Shown one piece after another: positions 35,764 to 49,700 of a stretch of DNA of 64,000 bases; position 1 is the first letter of the stretch; every line of letters starts with the position of its first letter. The translations under genes and the position numbers were made by a program. Origin of the DNA: Telmatactis stephensoni (taxonomy: Eukaryota; Cnidaria; Anthozoa; Actiniaria; Isophelliidae); NCBI GenBank assembly GCA_029948255.1, contig JALIZF010001837.1:821501-885500 (forward strand), written 5' to 3'. The notes below the pieces were generated by a model, which worked only from the letters and a program-made list of their open reading frames with translations, did not search any database and was not told the DNA's origin.

Positions 35764-36325
35764 CTTGGGACCGAAGATTTCCACAGGCAACCCGTATCCA
35801 GTGTTTCATCGGGCACAGGTATCCCAAATTGTTTGAACTTTGAAAAAGTCTAAAAGTTTATTCGCCTATATTTTTATTATTTCTGGCAAATTTTGGAAAT
35901 TACATTTGACAGTTCATAATCATGCATGCGCTATTTTTCTTCTATAGAAGAGCTCATGTTTGGCCTTTTTTGAGGTTGTTGCCTGCAGCACCGGAAGAGA
36001 TGGAAAATAGGAAACCGGAAATTACGAAGTTATTTTTTCGTTCTTGGCGGGAAAACTAAAATGCGCGCGCGCGCGCAAAGTTCAGAGCCCTGCAGAAACT
36101 TTCCCTGCAGTCCCCTGCAGAGACTTGCAGAGACTGCAACAGAAACTTTCGATGATTTGAATGACACTGAAAACTGAGAGTTTTTATTTTTAGAGAGGAT
36201 AAAACTGCAGTGAAACCTACGGAACTAGTTTATGTCGTTAAGCTACCAGCTCAAATTTGAGTAAAAATATCAGGAAAAGAAGCAAAGTTTGTTCTACGAG
36301 GACGGTGTTTCTTTAGAGAAGAGTC
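35764..36325. promoter_or_regulatory. Shared MRPS7-MSH4 intergenic region (probable bidirectional promoter)
   Basis: These 562 bp separate the two divergent start codons. They contain a GCGCGCGCGCGC run at about 36062-36077, three CCCTGCAG/CTGCAG repeats near 36090-36122 and no obvious TATA box at either side. A shared promoter is inferred from the head-to-head arrangement alone. Confidence 0.5.
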
Positions 36326-39300
36326 ATGTGTGCAGCGACGAGGCAAGCAAAATATGGTAAAAAAGTGTATAATTTGCTTTTTTTTACGAAGCGTGTCACG
36401 TTTTAGTTAAATTGAAGCTTTTGGAGTTGTTTTTGTAGTTGAAGCCTTGTCCTTATCCCATTTTGAGTAATAGTTTGTATTTTTTCAGACTTTGATTTTG
36501 GTTCAACGCCATTTGATGCTGCAATTCCAGCAAAGATGTCTTCCTCGTCTTCGTTTCTGTCAACTTTTGATCCAAATTTGCCGACCCGGACGCCACGTAA
36601 AACGTTGTCGACATCAAGTAGATGTTTCAGTTCATCTTCAAGGTTAGAAGTCAACTTAAATTGTTTTTAAATATTTTAATTAACGGCAAAGCGAATTCAA
36701 AGACTCCCGTACGAATAGACCACTTCACGCTGTCAGCCGCCATTTTGAATTGGGACAAACACGCCAGAATTATTAGAAATTCCCATCACTTTGACTTCCA
36801 GTAACTCCGCTCTTTTTTGATGGATTTTCGAAATTTAAACTTTAATAAACAGCAGCTATGGACACCAGTTGTAGGAGTGAAAATAAAAGCAATGCTAGTG
36901 TTTTAACTAAGTTTTTGTTTTTCACGAATGGTTCTAATAATTTCGAAAATTCGCGCGCCGAAGAGCGCCGAATGTTTTATTTGGAAAACAAAAATTCTTT
37001 TTTCTCAAAAAATAGCTTTCTAAGTTTCATTACAGTAAGAGACCTAAAAAAGATCGACGCTACCTTTTCAAAAAGTCCGAAATTTCGAAAATCCATCAGA
37101 AAAGAGCGGAGTTACTGGAAGTCAAAGTGATGGGAATTTCTAATAATTCTGGCGTGTTTGTCCCAATTCAAAATGGCGGCCGACAGCGTGAAGTGGTCTA
37201 TAGCGAATTGAAGTCCGCGTACGGGAGTCTTTGAATTCGCTTTGCCGTTAATTCGCGAAATGTTTGTAAAAATAGTTCTTCAAACTCAGTCCGAAACAAA
37301 TAGTATCTCTTTTTTTGACGTTTTCTTCTGGTATGCGATACTATTTAAGTTGTAATAAATATGATCGAAGTCCTAATATTGAAGTGCGTGACATTTGATC
37401 GAGTTGAAAATAAGTGTCGCCAGGGGAAAATTACTAGGGGAGTCCATCTCGCGCTCTACAGTGGAACCATCCTCGAACTAGCTGAGCCATTTTTAGAACG
37501 AGCTCTGATTGGCTGCTTTCACGAGCGACCAAAAGACAATTCGAAAAATTCAATCCTGGTCGTTGTACTCTGTGCCGGAGCTAGGCAAATAGAGTTAATT
37601 ACACATTACAACGGTAGTTGTAACCGCTTACCATTCCTAAATAAAGTTAGTAAAAATCTACTAGTATTCACTGCAAATCCCATGCTCTGATTAATGGCTA
37701 CTCTACTCACCTTCTAATTTCGATAGATGTAGAGAAAATAGGAATTCGTGATTTGCAAATTATCAGCAAATTTCTATAGATAAAACATGGTTTGTAATTA
37801 TATTTGCCATAAATACCACCAGTGATGTTTATACAAAACAACACGTACAAATGTTGATATATAAAGCAGAGAAATTTTTGCGATTTTGATAAAAAACTGA
37901 CAGAGTTCAATCACCGATCTCTACGGACCGTACTTCCCAAAGTGAAAAAAGTGGCTTTCAAGTCTAAACTGTCTAAGATAACTCAACAGTATACAAGTAC
38001 AATAGCAAAATTTAGTGAAAAATTACTTTGTTTTCGTTTTTGGTCGATTTTCGGCGTGAATCACTTAGCTTCAAAGTTCACAGAAAAACAAACTCTCAGG
38101 AAGCGAGCAAGTATAGTCACTTGTGAGGACAAAAACGGTATTGTTTGAAAAAAAGATGAGACAAAAAGCTTTCTAAATTAGATAAACAAGGAATACATAA
38201 GTGTAGAATAACTTTTTATTACCTTTCAATAACTTTTCTGCAGGATTCCTTCGTGTTGAAGCTAGTAATTTGAAATTAAGTTTCACTTTCACCAAATCAG
38301 TTCACGACGAGCAGGTCGGTCAGCTCGATCTCTTTTCGTCTTTTTCGCCCCGAATAATGCAAAGAAATCTCCACAAGCATCAGATAATCCGTACTGCTTT
38401 TGTTTTATGAGCTTTTCGACTTTCTTCTATGATCAAAATCACTTCTTTTTAGCGGAAGAAAGCTTCACAGCTGGACTAGCTGCCGATTTTCCTCAGCTCC
38501 CAAAAGAAAGACAGTTGCCATGGAAACTATAGTTTTTTATGCGCAGCTTTCCGAAATTTCTCAGTTTTTTAGGTTAAAAATTATCACCAAATTTCGTTTT
38601 ATAAATTTTGAATTAGAATACTAGTAGATTTTTACTAAAACAATTATGACTTAACTTTTCCTTATTTTCTCTCTGTCTTTGACTAGTTGACATCAGGACT
38701 CTCCGCACCATGCGTCAACTATCAGCCAATAGAAAACTCAAACTCTCAGTCTAATGGTTAAATAGAATAGATGGTGTACGAATTTTTTTTCGGGGAAGTT
38801 TTGGAAAATTTAAAAACTGCCGGTCAAATAGGAATTCGAGGTCATTGACCGGCAGTTTTGAATTTTTGTTGCAAGAATATCTCCAAGAATAAGAGTCCGC
38901 GAAGGATATTCAAAACATTCTATCTATATTCAGGAATGCTCAATTACTAAGGAAAGTGCTTCAAAACCGAACTAGCCCTACATGTCTTGTCTCGGCACAG
39001 AGTAGAACGACCAGGATTGAATTTTTCGAATTGTCTTTTGGTCGCTCGTGAAAGCAGCCAATCAGAGCTCGTTCTAAAAATAGCTCAGCTAGTTCGGGGA
39101 TGGTTCCACACATCATTACCACTAGAGCGCGAGATGGACTCCCCTAGTAATTTTCCCCTGGTGTCGCGACATGAGTCGCTCGTCCACTGTGTACAGACTC
39201 GTAGAATTACTCTGAATCAGTTTAACATAGCTTACAAGAATCGCTTACTCAATCTAAACGAAGCTATCATATTTTGGTTCCTAAAATAATACAGAATCAC

Positions 39301-42300
39301 CGTGAAAATCTCAATAATTTTGACTCCCGTACGAATAGCAAACAAAAGTCCGCGTACGGGTGACGTACGAATAGACACTGCGTTGTAAATATTTTTACTA
39401 GGGAACACAACAGAGCAAAAGAAAGGAAAGCAATATAAAACAACCAAAAGCAACGAAAAAAACAACAACAACAAACAAACAAACATTCACGGCAAACAAA
39501 CAAGCAACGCCCCAATTTTATGTCAGTAAAATTTGCGCTGCTCAGTGACCATTTTCATTATTACAAAGAAAGGAGGGTACATACATATTTTACTATATCA
39601 CATAACTGATTATGTTTTTCTTTTTTTTCTTTTTTCTTTTTTCTTTTTTCTTTTTTCTTTTTTCTTTTTTCTTTTTTCTTTTTCTTTTCTTTTCTTTTCT
39701 TTTTTTTTCCTCTTTTTTTTTCTTTTTGTCAGCTCGTGTTTTCAAGGAGTAGCTTTGAAGACCCCTGGTTCTAGTAGTAGATCATCTCATCAAACGCCAA
39801 GCTCTAAGCGTACTCCACATTGTGGCACTACCCCAGGCGTTATGCCATCCTCAGTTATTGTTGGTAGGTAGAAATCATAGATCATGAAACGAAAACAAGG
39901 AGCCAAGGGAAAAAAACCCAGCAGAAATGGGATGATGAGAATGAAAGAAGGAAAGCGAATAGAAAAAGTGGGAACGAGTGATTGAATGAAATGAAATTAT
40001 TAATTGATAAATTTATAATTAGTAAATTAATGAGGATTAATGAGCTGAATAACTGAACGAATAAATCGATAGATGTATAAGTGAATGAATAAATTAACCA
40101 ATCAATCAATCAATCAATCAGTCAATTATCAAATGGATGAACGAATTGATATCAAAGTGATATGTGAGAATAGAAGTGAACAAAGAAATGAACGACCAAG
40201 TGAAGGATACTAAAAATCGGCCTCGCTACGAATGAAATAATTAACTGATTTGTCACTGATTCTCAAGCCATTGTAGAAGGAAGGGGACTTGCTCGTGGAG
40301 AAATCGGGATATCTAGCATCGATCTCAAAAAGCCGGAACTCGTTCTTTCTCAGGTAACAATCAATATCTTTAATATGAGTAATATGAAAATTTTGATTGT
40401 GTGGGAAATACAGTCATAGAGTCTTGTCGTTGTTAATCGTCTAGTAATAGTTGATAATGCTACCTGACATGTAATTATATTGTTTTTAATAATAGTTTTC
40501 AGATAGTCAGACATATGTAAAAGTTCTTACAAGATTACAGATACTGCAGCCCATTGAGGTATTTAATTGAATTATGCCAATTACCTTACTGTAGATGTAG
40601 TCCCACTTCTGACAGGTCTGTTTTATGATTAGATTATAATGCCAAGCACAGCTTGTGAAAATGGAAATATGTCAAAACTATTCAAACTGTTGAGTGAGCA
40701 GTTCTTGCACACAAATCTAGCTACTGTACAAAGGAAATATTTCAACGAAACAAAAGGTAAATTGTGATTGACGGATTTGTTAAGGGTGTACTGACATATA
40801 AAAATTGTCCATTGCTAGGGACATTTGAAAATGCTCTAAAATGCCTCTAAATTGTCAAATCGCTTTTACATTTGTTAGTCTGTCTTTATTTAACATTTAT
40901 GACGTCAATGCATGACGTCATCACATGATACAACTAACAAGACGCACATAGTGCGTTTACTCGTGCCAAGTGGAATTCAGTCAGGCGTGAAAATGAGCTA
41001 GGCAGTAGGACATCGCGCATACCTGCCTAATCATAGAAATTTAGGTCGGCTCCCTGTGACATCGTTTCGCCTACTATTTACATCAGTCAACTCTCATATT
41101 ATGGACACTCCAGTATAACGGATGCCGCACTACTACCGAGAAAGAAGCTAAATACCCGACATAGAAATATACGTACGAGGGCGCATTTGAAAATATCTGG
41201 AAAAATAAATATGTCAGAAAGGCAGTTTAGTCATGTTTTGAGTTCGGTACTGAAGCGGAATATTTGTCAGCTTCAACGGCAAACTGATTTGAACTCATGG
41301 AAGTATCGGTCTCGATCCTGATTTTCCAATGAAGAGGCTTAAATTTTACCTTGGTATAGACTCACGTGAAGCTGCTTATATCGCAATGACTGTATTTATA
41401 GTGCACTTTTAAATGGAAATTAGGTTATTAAATGTCCGTGGCTCGTGAGAAATCCTGCATGTTTTCCTGTGAACTTTCTGGAACGTGCGCTGCCTCGTTT
41501 TCATGCCTGCCTCGTTTTCATGGCACATTCTCGACTACGACGATAGACTTATAGACTGATAGATATAGAAAGCCTAAACCTAGACTCGGGCCGGCCTACG
41601 GCCTGGGCACGAGTAATTAAATAGAGATGTTAATCTATACTGAATAGGGCTAGAGGAAATCAAACATCTTTGTGCACCTGAATACAGCACAGTTGAAATG
41701 GAAGTTTCGTCAAAGTAAGTACGTATTAGTTATGAACTTAATTACAATAAAATAAATATCAAATATATGTTGAAATTGTTTTTCCTTTTTGATATTTCAG
41801 GTACTATTGCTTGGCTACTACAGCGGTAAGTGATCAGTTTCATCAACTATACTGGCTCTAGTTCAGCAAAACTTCAATTAACTTGACTGCCGAAGACTAT
41901 ACATATACTGTATAGTACATGTGTAGGGGTGGGAGGGGGGGGGGGGGGTTCAGTTCATGTGCCACTCTTTATAACAAGCTGGCTAAGACAGCAAATCGAC
42001 GGGTCATCCTCTCTGGCACACTGTTATCTGTTACACTGTTTCCATCCAGTGGAAATTCAATATTCTTACCTAAAAATGCAGGGAGGGTGTCGGACTAGAA
42101 GGACAGTAATACTACTACTATATATGACATCCTACAGCAGTTAAAGTGGGACTGTTTGGCTGTTAGACGTGACAAAAGACTTTGTCTATTGATGTATGAC
42201 CTCTTGCAGGGAAACAGCCCTGCCTATCTACGAGAACTTTTTTATAAAGCTAAGGATTCTAATGGTTATAAAGCAATGCTCAGGGAGAGTAGTAAATTAG

Positions 42301-43643
42301 AAATTAAACACATACCAAAGACAGATTTCTTTAAAAGCAGTTTCTCGTACAGAGGAGCTATAGTGTGGAATTCACTTCCACCTGAAGTCAAGATCCTCAA
42401 CTACCAGAAACAAATTAACTTCAGTAAAAGAAATCTTGATAAGTGGCTATCTGACGGTGCTCCATAACTTGTTCTTTTTGTCTTTGAGTAACTATATTGC
42501 TTCCTTAATCATCTAATATTTTATATTTATTGTATATTTATATATTTTTACCATACGGACTTTCATATAAAGAAGATTTTAACTTTTGAAACTATCGTAT
42601 TGAAATAAAGGTGCATTCATTCATTCATCTGGTACTTCTATAGGCATTTTTTATGTAGGCAGCGTCGCCAACAAAATTAAACATGTTAAAGACCATACCA
42701 GACAAAGCAACAAACTAACCGCATGCTCCAAGGAGTGAGCGCATGAGCATGAAGCTGCAGTATCGATGGACTGTTATCTTCCCGTTAGCTTTGATTATTC
42801 AGATAATCACGTTATAACGAACTCCTACACAATGATGACGATCCCTGCTAAAACGAGCCTATTTCCTCTTTTGCACCGTCAAACAAGAACACAGTCCGCC
42901 TGCCCACTTTTCTATGTAGAGGTTTTATTGTACTATCGTCTTTTAAAGATATGTTGATGTGAGACCTGATCGTACAGCTAGTTGATGATTTGGGTCGATT
43001 AATCTGGCGTTTTTATAATTCTTTTTGCTTAACAGGCGCTGCTGAAGTATATAGAGTACATACAAAACATTGTGTATGCATCGAACTCTTTAAAAGTCAT
43101 CTTTAAAGGAAGTGACCAAACAACAACAATTGGTAAGAAACATCGGATGTGCACCTAATGGAAAAAGGATGAAGTCTGAAAGAATAAACCGGGTGGTTAC
43201 GTTGACTTGGAAATTTGATGGGTTGGCAATTTATTCAGTGAAATTCAATCACTATTGAAAAGGTTCGCAAATGTTCTAATAAATGGATGCTCCTTGGCTT
43301 ACTTGCTTTGAGATTGAGGCTCGATTCTCCACGCTCTCAAAACATTTTTGAAATTTAAGAATAAGAAATGAATAAGAGGATTTTGGTAAGAGTTTAAAGA
43401 CGCCACTTTGGAGTTATTGAAATAAATTACTCCTATTTTGACAGATGTTTCAACAGCAAGAAACCTTGAACTGATTCAAAATGCTAGAGACATCAAAAGT
43501 GAACACTGCTTGTTTGGAATCATGAACTATACCAAGACTGCTGGAGGGTGTAAGGATATCAATATATTCTAAAACCATGCATATGGTGTGTCTGTTTTTG
43601 ATGTCCATATCATTTTACAAACAATCAAACCAACAGACGGACG

Positions 43644-43681
<38 letters not shown>

Positions 43682-43696
43682 AAGGCAGACAGACAA

Positions 43697-43729
<33 letters not shown>

Positions 43730-46700
43730 AGTAGAGAAAGAGATAAAATAAACATACCAACAAATATGGCGAACGGACGAGCCCAACCGCCAGCTACTAC
43801 GCTAACCAAACCAAGTAAAACAAACGGAATAATATCATTAATATAGATATGTAGTAGATAAAGTCATAAATAAAATATTGACTTGTTTTGTTGTCATTTT
43901 CAGCTCGTTTATTGCGATCAAATATTCTTCAACCTCCAAACGGTATTTTTATTTCATAATCACCACCGTTGAAAATGAACGATATCTGAGGCATATTGAT
44001 TTCCTTTTGTCTGTCTTTCTTCAGATATCGAGACAATTAAGATGAGACTTGATTGCGTTACAGGTAAACCGACTCTTTTTCTTTTCTCTAAGGGTGCGCG
44101 CGTCATTTCATAATGTCATTCCTGGATGACATCGTCACAAGATAAGTTCCAGCTCGGGATGAAAAGACCTTTATGTCGTCCAGGGTAAAAGACTTGTTTA
44201 AACGGATTCTTGTTCCGGTCTCCATGGTAACGTCTCACCCGAAAACCTTGTAAAACTCATCCCCTGACGAACTCAGCCCGGGACGAAACGATAACAATCT
44301 CTCGTGTAAACGTACGCGATGCAACTTTTCGCACCACTGTGCGTAACACACTTGCATCGGTTTTCAGTTTCAGTTTCACTTTACTTGCACTTTTCAAGAT
44401 AATATATATACATATTTTTACATAATAACCCATAAGAAATATACAAATATACATTAAGAAAAAAGAATTTGCCGGATAAATGTAAATTGTGCGTAGAGGC
44501 TACTAAAGCTTTCGAGTTGGCCTCTACAACATGTAGTAGTCAAGAAACGAAAAAAAAAAAAAAAAAAAAAAAAAACCCAACCCAAAGCTGATAACCAAGA
44601 AAAATATATATATAATGGAAAGAATGAAGAAAATACTGATATTACAATATAAATATAAATTATTTCAAAATAGGGGATCGATTATATATTTCTTTATAAT
44701 ATTTTTAGTAATATTTTTATTTTATATTTCTTTATTTTATTTTTTTTGTAAAAGAAAGAGTGTATTCAACTCAATTTTGATCATTTAGTAGAATTTTTTG
44801 TATTCTTTTTTAAAAGACATATATGAAGACAGAAATTTAATGTTAGTTGGTATTTGCTGCCATATCCTTTAAGGCTGTACAGTAGAAACGCATATCAAAG
44901 AATTGACAATAGAAATGTGTCGTTCGTTTCTCATTCCATATTTGGGCATCTTACCTTATATGGAAGTCCGTGTAAATGTTTTTTTGATGTTTTTTGCCTC
45001 TTAATGTTAAGATTTTGGCTTGAAACTTGCAGAAATTGTAGAGAATAAACACTTCAACAATATCCTGTCGACCATTTTGGCTTAGCTACCTCGCAAGTGG
45101 GTGCACAGGCAACCCAATGAAAATACACAGGAACACCAACGAACGACATACAATTGTTTGATATGTTTACGGACCATAATACTTCGTTCATGATACTGGC
45201 CTATAGAGGTTCATCGTGTGTCAAAGTTACGCGATATTGTTCCAGGTGTGGACACACGTGGTACATTTTTTTGTTGCGCGCAATTAAATGTTCCAGAAAA
45301 AGTTACAAGCAAAGTTGCTTGGTGCATCGTGTGCGGGGCCCTTTAGTAGGAAGTAAGAATATGTAAATCAAACATTATTATTGTTTAAAACAAGTAAATT
45401 TACCCCATTGTTTTATTTTCTTGCAGAATTAACTGAAAAGGAGGTATGTCCTGATGAATATAAATATCAATTGATGAGTTCATAATATTGATATAAGCAA
45501 CTATGCCTTTCTTCATCAGGAAGTGTTCTACAGTTTGCAGTCGGGTAAGACAATTTCAAGATCTCTGCACATAATTTGTTTGCTTTCGCTTTATTATTAT
45601 TTTTTTGTAAAACTTATTATAAGTTTAAGTTGATGAAATGAAGCAGTTGGTTTTTACTCGAAAAATTTAAACGGAATTGATATGGATAGTTCTGTCGACG
45701 GTGTTTTTCTCTATCATCCACTTCAGGAGCGCTACCCGGCATCATCTTCAACCAGACTTGCATACATTTTGGTTGAAATTTTTGTATTCACCCCTTAAAG
45801 GTACTAATAAAGGGAAACAAAATTGAGCATACAAAATCTTATTCTGGCACCGATTTCCGTAAAAGTAAAAGCGTCAGACCTTGACTACCCTAAAAACAAA
45901 ACGTCCAAAATCAGTGTAGCAGTCCTCCCCTCCCCGTATTATAATCATCGTCATTATATATATTATCCTTATAATCTTATCATAAGATCTCATAACCACA
46001 TATTAATTATATACACCGTTATACTCTACACTATACTATATTGATATATTGTGATATACGATATGATATTATGATATATTATCACAGCAACCTCAGCATG
46101 CACCAGTTTACCAACCAGTGGTATAGTAAGATAGTAAGTGTCATCACGACTAATAACTACAACACCATGCTTTTCATACAAATTATTTTGATTGCAGTAC
46201 TGGGTCGCTTTCTTGATGTCGATCACTTAACATCGATGTGCGTTCAAATCCCAAAACATGAAACCGTAAAGACAGCTGAATCAAAAATATCAGCCGTCAT
46301 CTACCTGAAGCACACTTTAGAACTTGTTGAACCACTGCGCGATGCATTAAAAGAAACAGAAACACCACTGTTTAAAGCCTACTATGAGGTATATACATCA
46401 GTGTTAATTTTTATCTTAAAATTGAAAACCACCTTGATTTTGGCATGTCCGCGCGATCGTAATTTAATGCATGCCAATCGAGGGTCTGCTAAAGCTGAAG
46501 GTCCTGAAGTTACACGAGGCGATTTACGCTGCTGTAACTTGGCTCATATATATTCGTCATTTTGCGTTGCGAGATTTTGTTGCCAAAACGAAAATTTTAT
46601 TGCGTTAAAAATCGTTCTGTGAAGTATGTTATACGGTATCAATATGTTGCACAATACGTCCAATACCGTTGTTGACGTTGCAAATCGTCATTAATTAATC

Positions 46701-49700
46701 AATTCTTCATTACTCAACATTGTCTTATTTTACATGCAGTCCTTAAATGATCCAAGGTTTAAATCAATTACGGAGAGAATCCAAGCCGTCATTCACGATG
46801 ATACACGCTACCAAAAAGGAGCCCTAAATATGAGAACTCAAAAGTGCTTCGCTGTAAAGGTTGGTTTCCTCTAAGGGGTGTTTTCTCGATCTCTCCTGCT
46901 TTGTGTTAGGTTTGTACTTTACACTATATATAAATGCTTTCTATATTTACCATCAGCCCACCGAAGTCAATATACCAGTTCATCCGTGTTATTATTACCT
47001 GTTTCACAAAAAAGAAAAACTTATAGACGGCCGAAGATCTGAATCTGAATCTGAGACTGAATCTGAGACTGAATAGAATTGTGAGAATGAGTCTTTTATC
47101 TTTTAATATGCGTATGCGTTATATCATCCATTCATGCTCTTATCACTTTATATTTTAATTCATTCCATGTCCGTAACAACAATTTCCTTTAGTCTCAAAT
47201 TCAGATTCAGATTAAGACCGTCCACGTTGACGTTGGTGAATCTGAGCTGAATCTGAGATGGAACTGATATAATTTAATTGTAAATTGCTTTTCGGTTCCT
47301 TGACTAAAATACAAAAGCACATACAGGTTAACTCAATAATCATAACTAATATTTCAATAGTACAAAAAACTGAATCATTCGGCTTTGTATGTCTAAATTC
47401 GTAGCTAGTTTCAGGTGTCATAATAATATTCAAATGTCAGATTCAGATCTCCAACTGTCAACGCTGTTGTTGTTGTTGTTGTTGTTGTTTAGAAATAGGT
47501 ATATATATACCTCATTAACAAATGCTTTAATTTTTCCCTTTTACAATCCCTTTTCAACGATAACTCCACGACGAAGCCTCATGTTAATGGTATGTCATTG
47601 TAAGACTTCACTTTTGTTGTGTGATATATCCACTTGAAAGTACTAAACGGATCTTAACGGACATGTATATTATTAGTCAGAATATTTCTGCGCAAAATAA
47701 GGGGAAAAAATCCAGAGAAAAGGTTTCTAAACTTATCCATGTGTTACTATAGTCACTATATTTTATGTTAGACATATTGCATTTTTTATACCTGTTTATT
47801 TGTATCCATAATCTTTTGTAATCGCAAACTCTCGTAACAAGGATATATTTCGGTAGCAAGCATGCGTGGGGTGGCTGGTTAGTAAGCGGCCTGTTACGCG
47901 CAGTTCCCAAGTTCTATCCCGAGTGACCTTGCACATTGTTTCTACATCTCTCATAATCCTGTACACCCGTAATCAATGTGCGCACCGTCGACATCACGTT
48001 CAGTAGAATGACTGTTACGTGCCAACGTTAAACAGTTGATATTTTATTAAGGCTGTTCTACATTTTTCTTTTAATTGACGATTAATTTTGATTCCGGTTA
48101 CGGAAGGAGAATAGCTAATCGTTTTCATGCAGCATAAATAATAATAATAATAAATAAAAATAAATAAAAAATAAACAAAAAACAAAGCAAAAAAACAACC
48201 AAAAAAAAAAAACGCCACAAAGAACGCTTTCTTTCTCTTCTTTCTCTTATTTGTGCTTTAATTAATGTCATGTTTCTTGTTAGGGCTGCTCGATGTTGCA
48301 CGTCGGACGTACACCGAAACTGTTGATGACATCATGGGTAATAACTTTTAATTCAAGTATTATTTAACTAAGAGAAGAGTGAATCCAGCGAATTAAATTA
48401 AAATAACTGAACTTTGAAAAGAAAAAGAAAATAAATGGGACTAATTAACTAATTACTAACAAATTAAAGGGCCTGAATACCTGAATAGACAGGGACCGCG
48501 GAGACGGGGGGGGGGGGGGGGGGGCGTTATTTTCAAATGCTAGCTCGAGGGACCACAAAACATACTGCTTTCCAGAGGTCCCAGTCAATAAGTGTTTTGT
48601 TATATACCAACTGTCAAAGAACAAAATGAAAAGCAAAACGTCGCAGCCTACAGTTAAAGTTTTTAATCAAAATTCTCACAAAACTGACCTTTTTTCGCAT
48701 ATAGTTTCTCGGAGAATTGTTGCAGCTCTTTTGGTAACGTTCCTGGTTGGTTATCATCTTTTTCTCGGAATAAATGTTGTATATTGGTCTTAAAAGTTTG
48801 ACAATAAATACGAGTTTTGCCTCATGCATGTCCGAATGAATGAATTTGTAAACGCGCGCTGACAAAAACGTGCCTTCAAAGTTCAATCAACTTCCGGTTT
48901 TGTTATTACCGTTCAACAAAACACACTGTTGCCCGCTGAGAGTTGTTGCTGAGGAAACAGCAAAATTTGTTGACGTTCACGTGATGCGCTCTCGCCCAAT
49001 CAGAGCGCGGAAAAAATTGGCTTTGACAGTTGATATATAACAAAGTGTTTTTATAGTTATATACAGTTATTTATAATTATAGTTATAGTTATAGTTATAG
49101 TTATAGTTATAGTTATAGTTATAGTTATAGTTATAGTTATAGTTATAGTTATAGTTATAGTTATAGTTATAGTTATAGTTATAGTTATAGTTATAGTTAT
49201 AGTTATAGTTATAGTTATAGTTATAGTTATAGTTATAGTTATAGTTATAGTTATAGTTATATAGCTAAGCTAAATGTCAATATACCTATTTCAGAAAGTC
49301 CTTTGTTCTGTTCCATATTGCACCCCAAGACCATGCAAAGTGCATTGTGGATGGCAATTTGTATTAGGCAGCAAGAAACCTTATCACCATTTACCCTTAG
49401 TTTTCTATCAGGTGGAACCTCAGCATACTTTTGTCTGTATACATGTTTTAAGTGCAGAAGCTTATCCACATTGTATTTCAGCCTCGAAATGAAAATGCAT
49501 AGAATATGAATGAATGAATGAATACTTTATTACAAAAGGGTAACCTTATTAGTCACAGTATAGTGGCTGCTTTCGATAGGACCCCTGAAAAAAAAAACAA
49601 CTCAGTATGCAACATAACATTACGTATGAACGAACGTTTTGAAATAGGAATTGATACACTGTCGCGAGCAGACTAGGGTATGAACCATATTACAAAACAA

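Noticed and set aside
43569..43809. Cys/Leu/Val-rich minus-strand ORFs resembling membrane proteins
   Set aside because: Translations of the ACAG microsatellite.
49303..49509. Overlapping plus and minus ORFs near 49.3-49.5 kb
   Set aside because: Mirror frames with no homology and no splice phase fitting MSH4.
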